This document shows positions 49,234 to 59,203 of a stretch of DNA of 64,000 nucleotides, piece after piece. The stretch comes from Costus lasius. Lineage: Eukaryota > Streptophyta > Magnoliopsida > Zingiberales > Costaceae. A program made the translations under genes and the position numbers. The notes under the pieces were generated by a model. It did not search any database, was not told the DNA's origin, and saw nothing but the letters and a program-made list of their open reading frames with translations. Numbering within the stretch: the stretch's first letter is position 1; the number at the start of each line of letters is the position of its first letter. The DNA lies in contig CM050449.1 in the NCBI GenBank assembly GCA_027563935.2, positions 56,065,949-56,129,948 of the forward strand, written 5' to 3'.

Positions 49234-49854
49234 CTATAGTGTCTTCTTCCCTTGTCTAAAGGTCTGGACAGATGAAGTGGCTAGTTTCTTCCATTGTGAA
49301 CCCTGCTGAACTGAAGAATCCAACATTGAATCTAAAGTCACCACTTGCACCACATGTGCCAGCCAAGTGGTTTCCCCTCTCCTCAAGCCTCTAAATAGTG
49401 TTGTGGCTGATAAACTAACTGACCTTGCCACCCTCTCTCCAGCTTGCACTTCCCCACTCATTCCCACACATGTAATGAAGCAAGGGGCATCCATAATTTG
49501 CAGACAATTTAAATAAGGAAATGGAACTATCTTTGCCCTTCCTAGTAACTCTAATCCTATAATTACAACAAAATCATCTAAGGGTACAATAGTTACATGA
49601 TGTTTTCCCACCCAATCTCCTAATTTTACAAGGACATCATAGCAGATACCTACAACCCGTTGAGCTAAAGAAGTTAAAGTTTTAACAAAAAACTTACTAG
49701 GAGATAACCTCAAGTGCAATTGGTCCCTAAGCCAATCTGACACAAACAAGTGTGTTGCTCTAGTATCTATCACGGCTATTACATTGACATAATTAATACA
49801 AACATTTACATACATCATGTCATAATTCGATGAAGAAATGGTAACAATGATCAA
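49234..49854 (-). pseudogene. gypsy aspartic protease region
   Basis: The retropepsin motif is AVIDTRATHLFVSD (residues 27-40 of this frame), where the usual DTGAT or DSGAT has Arg in place of the active-site Gly, which would disable it. The downstream VGICYDVLVKLGDWVGKHH and PLDDFVVIIGLELL are the typical gypsy protease flap and C-terminal parts. The frame ends before RT without a clear linker. Confidence 0.82.
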
Positions 49855-50103
49855 ACGGTTGATGGAGCCGCACCCTTTGTCTTCACCCTCTCTCTCGGCT
49901 ATGATAGAAGAAATCTGCTATCGAGTAGGACACTCACACATCAAGTGAGGTCCACCACACAAGAAATAAGTACATTGTCCCTTCTTTCCCTTGTGACTCT
50001 ATTACGGTCTGGGTGATTGGTTCCTTGCGTATGGCCCTTGTAGGAAACTTGACCTTCTTCTTACCCTTCTCTTAGTAGGTACGTGGAGCTAAAGATGGTG
50101 TTG
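49855..50103 (-). pseudogene. gypsy gag nucleocapsid part
   Basis: The minus strand gives KGQCTYFLCGGPHLMCECP, a decayed CCHC zinc knuckle, then TR, stop, QISSIIAEREGEDKG. Its upstream side (STTPSLAPRTY) continues in frame from the gag fragment at 56930-57007 once the element at 50109-56924 is removed. Confidence 0.75.
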
Positions 50104-50108
50104 TTGAC

Positions 50109-51617
50109 TGCATGGATTTATCGAAGTAATAAAAAGATTATCGTTCCCAATGAGGATCTGGCAGTCAAGTACCAATTACACGGTCGATCTATAGCTAGAA
50201 GATTCAAATAGTGTTTTTGTTTGGAAGCTTCTAGTACGAGAAAACAAAAAGGTAATTTTTTAGGGTTTAAATCAATATGCAAAAGGTCAGGACTCCAGAT
50301 TTCACCACACTGACAAGTATGAATTATAGCAAAATAAATTCTTTGAATAGAAAATTATAGTATTGAAAGGGATTTTTTCTAAGGTATAGATTACCTCCTC
50401 CCGAACCGTAATCTAGTATCTAATCATATCAATCCTCTACTCTCGTGACAATTAACATGAATAGACCCATTAAATTATGTGAAAAATCAAGAAATACTTC
50501 AAACGAATCCAAACAACTCACGTGATTGGATTCGTAGGTTTGAAAAGAATAGTTCTGACATTGTGATTCACCTCCCGGTCCTTCTCGCAACGTCTAAGAC
50601 GAAAACATACTTGATCAGAGTAAATCACGTAAATAAACACAATTCTAATCAAATCAACTCTATAATAATCATGACAAAGAATAAAAATACAAATTTTAAT
50701 TCATGAATGTCAGTGGGCTACACCCCTAATCCCGAAAATAAGTTTACAGACTCATGTTCAAAGCAAACAGCTTGTTCATCGATGAAAATTGCATGAAAAC
50801 TCAATAAGATTACAAGAAAACACTAGAAAGGTAATTGGAAATCCTTATTCTCGATTTGGAGATGAATATGGAATGTCCAATTCCTCCTTTGCATGATCTT
50901 CCTGCTCGAATTTTGCCTAGAAAGTTGATTTTTGCCCTAGCCGCCGCCTCTTTTCATATTCGTCCATAGAAGCCCCCCTAAACCCTTCCAAATCCTTCCT
51001 TTTATAGTTTAATGAGTGTAGAACCCATCTAGGAAGACTTTTACAAAGTTTGGTTCAATTCCGACTCAATTCGAGGTCGAATCGAGTGAAAAACGTGAAG
51101 GGATGGAAAAACTCACGGGTGGTGAACTATTTACGGCCACGGGTGTGAATTTTTTTGTTTCTGCACATAAGTGTTTTCACAGCCTATGAATATATTCACG
51201 GCCACGGGTGTGAAAGTTGTGTTTGAAATATATTTTGCCTCAAATTTGACGTACGGCCTCGTCTTTTCATCACAAATCAACCTGTGGCATCAAAACTCAT
51301 AAAATTCATCGTTTTGAGTGATATTCATGGCCCATGAAAGATTCACGGGTGCAACCGTGAATATTGCGTCTGGCCTCCATTCCACTCCAAATTTGATGTG
51401 TGACCTCGTAATTTCCTCGGGAATTGTGCTATGGCCTCAAAACACTCGAAATCCATCATTTTTATGCTATTTTACCTATATTTTCACAAAAACCAAGAAA
51501 AGTGAAGATTCTATACAAAAGAAGATAAAAACACTAAAAATTATATAGAATCATTCAATTAAGCCCAAAATATCATATAAAATACAACGGAAAATATGAT
51601 ATAAATGCAACTTATCA
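50109..51617 (-). repeat. 3' LTR of the non-autonomous element
   Basis: On the minus strand it starts TGATAAGTTGCATTT and ends ATAAATCCATGCA. The end is about 15 bp shorter than in the 5' LTR. Palindromic CACGGGTG / CCGTGAA-type units lie at 51108-51360. Confidence 0.88.
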
Positions 51618-53775
51618 GAAAACCCTAGACTTAAAATTTTGCTTGTCCTCAAGCAATACCATAATATGTAAAAAGAAAGTAAAGATAAGGAACACTTGCT
51701 TTTTTTTTCCCAATCATGTCGTTAGTCCACAGGTTAAGCAATCAATCTTTCAAGACTTAAGAAAATTTAAGAAATAACATGATAGAAATAAATTCTCAAG
51801 ACTTTATAATCAAAGATGGATAAAAGTCAAGATTCATGTCGTCTCAACCAATCTTTACTTTCTAAGCATCAAATACTTTCATTTAATAAATCCACCTTAC
51901 TTGACAAATGAAATTTCCATTTCTAGAATCTTGGTGATATTTAAGGTAAAGAAACTTTTAAGGCAATTTGGTCTTTAAACGGTTATATGCCCTTTCCTGT
52001 TAGCATCATAACATTATTTAACCTATACCACATAGTAGTATAATATAACTCATAGTCTCAATCATGAAAGTTAGCAGAGTTGTCCACTTGACCTACAGCT
52101 CTCTCTTTTTCTCTATTTTTGTTCTCTCTCTCTTTTTTTTAATTTTCATTTCCCTTTTTTTTTACTTCTAGAGAGAACCCGTCAAGGGCATGGTACTTAA
52201 ATCATTATCGATCTTTCTGCATGACGGATAAATATTTACTTTTAAGATTTTCCCTTTGTTTCTTGACCGAAATAGATTTAAAGTGTACCAACTCGTGGTA
52301 CAATATAACTCATGACTTTAGATCTTTCAAACAGAGGAATTGGAGCAAGCCTCTTTATGTTGATGTCACCAATTTTCTATTCATGAAAAGTTCTCCATCA
52401 AGCAAAAATAAATAAATTAAGCTTGAGTAAATTTTACTTAGCTTGTATCTCAAGGATGCACAACATTTCATACATTCATTTTATCCATTCCAGAATTGAA
52501 TTTGTTCAATAATTTAAGTCTACATAAAATTTCAAAAATTCCTAAGTCATCAAATCAATTACTCAAAATATTTTCTAATTATAAAATCAAAGATAGAACA
52601 AACTCATATATTCTTAAAAATTATAAACATTTAGGATACATATCTATAAAGCTTAAATACAATCAAAATACATGAAGGCACCCTAGACTTAAATTGTTGC
52701 ATATACTCAAGCATTTAATCCATAATTATTAATGAAAAATAAACATGCATCATCCTATAAAGAAAAGTATGCATCGCCCTCGATGTATATATAAAAAAAT
52801 GAATAAATAAAACCATAAAATACTCACAGAGAATATCAATCAATCTTAGTGTAGTAGCTAGCAAATCTGGTAACTTAGGTGTAGTAGCTCGGATACCGTG
52901 GAGGATAGGGTCCTGGTCTTCCAATTTTTCTAACCACCCCATATGGTCTAGTTCTCACTGATTTTTTTGGAGCCAATAGTTTTGCAAATAATACATATTT
53001 ATAGAATTCTTGCAAAAATCTAGAATGAACAGTAACAGTAGAAATATCTCTGTCCAAGAAACGAAAGGAATTCCTCACCGAAGCAAGAAATCCAAGAGCA
53101 ATCAATTGGTAAAACTTACTAGGCTGGTAAAGAAATCCAATATCTTGCCTAAGAGAAGGATTTCTCACAAATTTAGGCAAAATTCATGCTAAAATCAAGC
53201 TTCGGCGGCGAACTCGTGTTCTTGAGAACGTCCGGCGCTTCCTGATGATATCCAGTTAAAATCTCGTCAGAGGATCAATGGAAAGGGCCGCCGGTATTGA
53301 AGGAAAGTCTGGAAGAGGGATTTGTCACCTAAGAAGGGAAGGATCGGGTAGAAATTCGGATTCACGAGCAAAGGCATGAACCCTAACTTTCGTCCGTGAT
53401 GTGTGAAACTGAGTCTTCACGGCTTGTGAGTCGTTCACGGCTGCAACCGTGAATATTTTTGTGACTTAAGTCCCTTTTGCAAAATAAAACTCATGGCCCG
53501 TGAGTGACTCTCGGCCATGACCGTGAAAGTTTCTATGGACTTTTGGTCTTCCCGCATTTTCTTCAGACGCAGCATTCAAGGCCCATGAAGGACTCACGGC
53601 CACACCCGTGAATGTCTCGTCAGACACCTATTCTTCAAGTAAAAAATTTTCAAAAATTCCTGCATATAAAACAACTTATAAAAGATTTTCCATCAATAAA
53701 AATTCATCAAATCATGCTACAAAAATTCCTACAAAATTAAAGAAAATTAAAAGCTAAAACTAAGAGTAGTAAAAG
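51618..53775 (-). other. Non-coding 3' interior of the non-autonomous element
   Basis: About 2.2 kb with no recognisable gene. A sequence like the tract before the 3' LTR (ccctagacttaaattgttgc) recurs near 52690, and a palindrome cluster of LTR type lies at 53410-53610, so part of this may be an older, decayed LTR copy. Confidence 0.5.
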
Positions 53776-55107
53776 TCAAAAATTTGGGTTGCCTCCCAAA
53801 AAGCGCTTGTTTAAGGTCATTAGCTCTACCATAGCTTTATGTCCTAGTGGAGTTGGTGAATTAGTGGCATAATAGAGAGCATATAATTTTCTGCTTTTCC
53901 TCCGTCTCAAGAGCGTGCCCAACAAAGTATATATCCAGTGTAATAGGTGGATCCATGTCACAGTGGCCAATACATGCATACAAAAATGAAAATTAAAGTT
54001 ATGCAAAGAATACCTAATAATTTTTTTGCATTTATCTAAAAGTAATATCATGTGTTCTTCTTTTAAATTTGTATCAACAATTGGAAGAAAACTGAAATAA
54101 AAATCAAAAAATTCATGCCTTAGATTGCTCAAGAAGTTTTCAGATTTCACATTGGATTTGGTTGGATTTGAATCAAATAATATTTCAACTACCTCATCAT
54201 CATTATCCTCCTCATCATCTATTATGCAAATTCCTAATGGATTTTTCTTGAGAAAATGAATTGATGATTCATATAGTGGTGGTGGTAAAATATGTATAGG
54301 ATCCTCTTCCTCATCATTCTCCTCCATTTCTTTCTCTTCAATTGGGTACTCCATCCTAACACTATCAAATTCAACCCCATCTAACTCGCTACTTCTTATC
54401 TGAGGATCCTTAAATTCCTCATCCTTCTTCTCACAAGACTCCAAAGGTTCAAATTTTTGTTCAAATATGTCCCAAGTATTTGTGTTGCAATGCACTACAT
54501 TATGTGAGAGGGGACTGGATGGCTGGTAAAGTACTATGGAAGGGTTAATGGGGTATTTAGAATTTTCAAAATCATCAAAATTTAAAGCAGGAAGATCATA
54601 ATCAGGAGTCATGACTAATGATTGTTCCAACTCTACAAAATTCTCAGATTCATCAAGGATTCTTTCCTCTATGTTAGTTTTATTAGTGCCATAAATAATA
54701 CTATGAAATTCCTCCCTTTGTTTGGTCATATCAGCTATAGAGTTTTCAAGCATGGCTTCTAAGATGGATTTTTGAGGTTTACTAAAGTTTGACTGTGGAA
54801 TAAATGTTGGATCATTCTGATAAAGCAAGTTTTGATGGTTCTCCCAACTTGGATTGTAGGCATTAGGGCATGAGTCAAAGCATGAACAAATCCCTAATTG
54901 ACATTCTGTATAATGATGCCCATGATATCCACAAATATCGCAAGTAATAGATTTCAACTTAGAATATTGCATGCTTAAATAATTAGTTTATTGAGTAAAA
55001 GAATTTACCTTTGCTGAAAGTGATTCTAATGCATCCATGTCATATTCTCTTGTCATTATCGGTGGCACATACCTTTGATTTGACCATTGACATTGGTTAA
55101 ACATCAT
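53776..55107 (-). pseudogene. Single ORF of the non-autonomous element (gag-derived?)
   Basis: The frame runs from MMFNQCQWSNQRYVPP (ATG at 55107) to a stop at 53776, about 443 residues, with one in-frame TAA at 54988-54990. It has one zinc knuckle CDICGYHGHHYTEC (CX2CX4HX4C), then NAYNPSWENHQNLLYQND, which resembles the segment after the zinc knuckle in Athila gag. A long acidic region (EEKEMEENDEEEDP, IIDDEEDNDDEVVEI) follows, then a predicted helical C-terminus with a basic patch (LLRRRKSRKLYALYY) and LMTLNKRF at the end. It is homologous to 62578-63969. I know no function; an RNA-binding gag remnant with a new C-terminal domain is my inference. Confidence 0.75.
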
Positions 55108-55373
55108 ATTTTCAATTTATGCAAAAAAATTCAGAAATACAAGGTGCAAAACAGGAATTGCAAAATAAAGCTTAAAATATCTAGTTAAGTGATTTTTGGC
55201 ATGAGTTTTCTTGTTCATACAACATGTTAATCTAAAAAGAGAAAAATAAACTAAACTAACTATAAAGAAAAAGAAAGCAAAAAAAAACAAAAAACAAAAA
55301 TAAAAATAAAAATAAAAACAAAAAAATGTCTAGTCTATAAATCTCACGATTAAATCGATATTAGCAGGCTTGA

Positions 55374-55391
55374 TCCCCAACAACGGCGCTA
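55374..55391 (-). promoter_or_regulatory. Primer-binding site, tRNA-Asp type
   Basis: On the minus strand TAGCGCCGTTGTTGGGGA, against the ideal TGGCGCCGTTGCCGGGGA (three mismatches), shortly after the 5' LTR end. Athila-like elements use tRNA-Asp. Confidence 0.85.
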
Positions 55392-55397
55392 AAAACT

Positions 55398-56924
55398 TAA
55401 TGCGTCCGCAAGTACACGGATTTATCGAAGTAATAAAAAGATTATCTTTCCCAACGAGGCTCTGGCAGTCAAGTACCGATTACATGGTCGATCTTATAGC
55501 TAGATGATTCAAATGGTGTTTTTGTTTGTAAGCTTCTAGTACGAGAAAACAAAAAGGTAGTTTTTTAGGGTTTAAATCAATATGCAAAAGGTCAGGACTC
55601 GGGTTTCACCACACTGACAATTATGAATTATAGCAAAATAAATTCTTCGAATAGAAAATTATAGTGTTGAAAGGGATTTTTTCTAAGGTACAGATTACCT
55701 CCTCCCAAAGCATAATCTGGAATCTAATCATATCAATCCCCTACTCTCATGATAATAAACATAAATCAACCCATTAAGTTCTCTAAAAAAATCAAGAAAT
55801 CCTTCAAACAAATCCAAACTGCTCTTGTGATTGGATTCGTAGGCTTCAAAAGAATAGTTCTGACGTTGAGATTCACCTCCCGGTCCTTCTCGCAATGTCT
55901 AAGATGTAAACATACATGATTAGAGTAAATCATGTAAATAAACACAATTCTAATCAAATCAACTCTATAATAATCATGACAAAGAGTAAAAATACAAAGT
56001 TTAATTCATGAATGTTAGTGGGCTACACCCTTAATCTCAAAAATAAGCTTACACACTCATGTTCAAAGCAAATAGCATGTTCATCGATGAAAATTACATG
56101 AAAACTCAATAAGATTACAAGAAAACACAAGAAAGGGAATTGAAAATCCTTATCCTCGATCTAGAGATGATGATGGAATGTCCAATTCCTCATTTGTGTG
56201 ATCTTCCTACTCGACTTTTGCCTAGAAAGTTGATTTTTTCCCTAGCCGCCGCCACTGTTCGTGTTCGTCCATAGAAGCCCCCCTAAACCCTTCCAAAATC
56301 ATTCCTTTTTATAGTTTAATCAGTGTAGAACCCATCTAGCAAGGCTTTTGCAAAGTTTGGTTCAATTCCGACTCGATTCAGGGTCGAATCAAGTGAAAAA
56401 CGTGAAGTGGCGGAAAAACTCACGGGTGGTGAACTGTTTACGGCCATGGGTGTGAATTTTTCTATTTCTGCACATAAATGTTATCACAGCCTATGTATAT
56501 ATTCACGGCCACAGGTGTGAAAGTTGTGTTTGACCTCCGTTTTGCTTCAAATTTGACGTATGGCCTCATCTTTTCATCATGAATCACCCCGTGGCATCAA
56601 AACTCATAAAATCCATCGTTTTGAGTGATATTCACAGCCCATGAAAGATTCACGGGTGCAACCATGAATATTGCGTCTAGCCTCTATTCCACTCCAAATT
56701 TGATGTGCGACCTCAAAATTTCCTCGGGAACTGTGCTATAGCCTCAAAACTCTCAAAAGCTATCATTTTTATGCAATTTTACCTATATTTTCACAAAAAT
56801 CAAGAAAAGTGAAGATTCCACACAAAAGAAGATAAAAACACTAAAAATTATATAGAATTATTTCATTAAGCCCAAAATATCATATAAAATACAGGGAAAA
56901 ATATGATTTAAATGTAACTCATCA
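55398..56924 (-). repeat. 5' LTR of the non-autonomous element
   Basis: 1527 bp, starting TGATGAGTTACATTT and ending ACTTGCGGACGCATTA on the minus strand (TA instead of CA). It matches 50109-51617 with many scattered substitutions. Palindrome cluster at 56415-56675. Confidence 0.88.
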
Positions 56925-56929
56925 ATGAC

Positions 56930-57007
56930 TTAACTGATCCTCTGAGATCAACTAAAGCATCTGCTTTTGTGAGTGCATCTCTATAAGTAGTCACCCCTTG
57001 GCACCTA
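56930..57007 (-). pseudogene. Chromovirus gag fragment between two insertions
   Basis: The minus strand reads RCQGVTTYRDALTKADALVD and ends LRGSVKS. It continues the fragment at 58868-59203 on one side and the one at 49855-50103 on the other. This 78-bp island is the evidence that both flanking elements hit the same gag gene. Confidence 0.85.
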
Positions 57008-58867
57008 TGTTGGTGTATATGCCCTAGGACCTAATATTCGTCCATTATTGTACTACTTAACATTGATATCTATATATCATTCTGGCATTGTCGTTATCAT
57101 CATTTGTTTACATCTGCGAATGTGTACTTATGTGATAATGTCCCTAGAGACAGATTGGATCTGTGCTCAAATTTTTTGTCCCCAGTCAAGTACCATAGTA
57201 GATATGGGACAGCTATGGTACATGAGAGACTGGTATATGGGCTGGTTAGGTACGAAACGTTAACGCAGACATATGGGTATATCAGTGGTAGATATACTAG
57301 ATCGACCCGCTGTGAGGCAATGACTTGGTGTCATGAGTTATCCTCACAAGTGACAGGAGATGTGTTGATCCCTAGACTTGAGGTCATTGACTCTTCTATG
57401 TGGTTAGGGACATGCTTTGATACAACCTAACATCTCGCCATAGTTGGGAGGTCATAACGGTTGTCATTGAGTATGTCACGACCCATATGATAAGACCAAT
57501 TGACAGATAGAGGATTTGCCCCTTCCTGAGGGAAGCTTGATATCCACAGGGCCCCTAATGGTTCTATGACTGAAAGTGTATGGTCATGCCTAGGTGAGAA
57601 CCTGATTTAGTCATAACCATGTGATTGAGTTAAAATAAGTGGTGACACACTTGTCCAATCGGATATCAGTTTGGCAAAGGGACTATAATACATTAGTGCC
57701 TAGTTGCGATGATGGGGATGTTGATGTCAATACCCATTCTGATGACTTGGGTAGCAGCGATGCACTACTAGGTGCCACTCACTGCTTGTGGTGACCTTAG
57801 GTCAATACTACTAACGTCAAAGGAACCTACAGGGTCGCACACCTTGATGCTAGAGTTTTCGTATTGATCGGATAGCCTTTGGATCGAGTTATTGGCTAAT
57901 TAAGATCTATTTGGGAGATTCATCAGCGCCAATGGGCCTAATGAGATGGAAGAAACTTATTAAGGCCAACTTCCATTTTTGGCATATTGACCAAATTAAC
58001 CATGGTTAACCTCGTTTGACCTTGGGTTAAATTGGATTGGATCCAATGGGTTGATTAACATGCATAATGAACCTTGCGCTAGGCCCATTATATAGTTGGG
58101 TTTTCTGATAAGTTAATTGGGCTTAAGGAGAAGAAAAGGTAAGCGCATATTTAACCCTAGCTAGACTAGGGTTAGCGCCTATGCCTTAATTAATATCATG
58201 TGATTAATTAAAGTTGATTTTGAATTAATCATTTGACATAAAATAGGGGCTCATTAATTAATTAATTAGAGTCCTATTTTTGTGGAGATTTAATAGAGCT
58301 GATTCTATTTAAATTAATTAGAGTCCTAATTGGATTAGGATTTAATTAATTAATTCCTAAAATCATGCTCTTCTAATTATTCTCCAAGCCACACATGATC
58401 TCTATAAAAGAGACCCTAGCCTGCCCCTCTCATGGCACTAATTCCTCTTGGAGGGGTGGAGACAAGTGGAGGGGCAAAAGCTTGGGGTTCTTACAGATTT
58501 TCTCCTCTTCTTCCATCAAGACTAAAGAGATCTTCTTCCTCTTCTTCCCTTGGCGCTTCCCCACCTTGGTGATTGGCGCAAGTGTTCAAGAGGAACTCCC
58601 TTGGCGTGGATCTTCTTCCCGAGGCTAGCACTGGGTGTGGAAGAAGAAGACTCGAAGCATCCGTGTATGTGAGACTGTAGAGGGCGCACACTTGGGCGCC
58701 TACATCGACATCGTCTCAAATTGCTTCAGGGTACCTTCTCATCTCATCATGTCGACTCCCTCGCATGACAATCTTCACTGGGTTTTTGGGACTGGCCTGT
58801 TTCGGGGTTATTCTTCCGCTGTGCTTTCTATGAAATTTTTTTTAAATATCCCCAGGGTTTCCCAACA
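57008..58867 (+). mobile_element. Angela-type solo LTR in chromovirus gag
   Basis: 1860 bp, starting TGTTGGTGTATATGCC and ending GTTTCCCAACA. Flanks ACCTA (57003-57007) and ACCTC (58868-58872) are a target duplication with one change. No primer site or polypurine tract is attached. It shares its family with 38631-40757 and 8068-9126. Short open frames at 58395-58719 recur as LTR sequence in the other copies. Confidence 0.9.
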
Positions 58868-59203
58868 ACCTCAACTCCAAATGAGCCCAAGTCTATAATC
58901 CTACCATAAAAGTGAACTGCTTCTCCTCATTCGCCATGTTTGCCACCTCAAGAACAAGTGAGGAGAACTATCTGACATAATCTTTGATGGAACCAGTGTG
59001 TTTGAGCTCTCTCAATGCCATTCTAGCATTCCATATTATATTTGTGGGGTTGAACTATGCTCTCAACTTTGCCAGAAAATCAGTCCACAAAATCACATCT
59101 AGCGCCCCCATGGCTACTGATGGAGCTACTAAAGTGACTTGCTGCAATGATAACTTCAGAGTGGTAATCTCTACTGTGCAAGCCTCTAGAGTATGAGCCA
59201 TTG
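58868..59203 (-). pseudogene. Chromovirus gag fragment
   Basis: The minus strand gives MAHTLEACTVEITTLKLSLQ, then a retrotransposon gag domain (WTDFLAKLRA, NARMALRELKHTGSIKDYVR, FSSLVLEVANMANEEKQF) with several in-frame stops, ending HLELR at the solo LTR. Plant gypsy gag proteins have this layout. The upstream gag continues beyond the insertion at 59204. Confidence 0.82.

Larger units (their letters stand above)
50109..56924 (-). mobile_element. Non-autonomous Athila-like LTR element with one gag-like ORF
   Basis: A 6.8-kb minus-strand element with LTRs at 50109-51617 (3') and 55398-56924 (5'), a tRNA-Asp-type primer site at 55374-55391 and a tract (aagtctagggttttc) before the 3' LTR. The flanks are TTGAC (50104-50108) and ATGAC (56925-56929), one mismatch. 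The 3.8-kb interior holds one ORF (53776-55107) and no protease, RT, RNase H or integrase. It must depend on another element for movement. It sits inside chromovirus gag. Confidence 0.88.
42829..59203 (-). mobile_element. Chromovirus (Ty3-gypsy) with nested insertions
   Basis: The minus-strand element has its 3' LTR at 42829-44545, polypurine tract at 44546-44560, then, going right, chromodomain, integrase, RNase H, RT, protease and gag, the gypsy order. It is split by inserts at 46614-48403, 50109-56924, 57008-58867 and from 59204 past the window edge. Gag and pol parts rejoin in frame when each insert and one target copy is removed. Its 5' LTR lies outside the window. Many stops show it is old and dead. 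Confidence 0.88.

Noticed and set aside
44619..50103. Endogenous pararetrovirus (caulimovirus)
   Set aside because: A chromodomain integrase, polypurine tract and LTR are present, with no movement or coat protein; it is a Ty3-gypsy element.
53776..55107. Host zinc-finger gene
   Set aside because: It lies between two LTRs with a primer site, in the gag position, and recurs in a second element of the same family.
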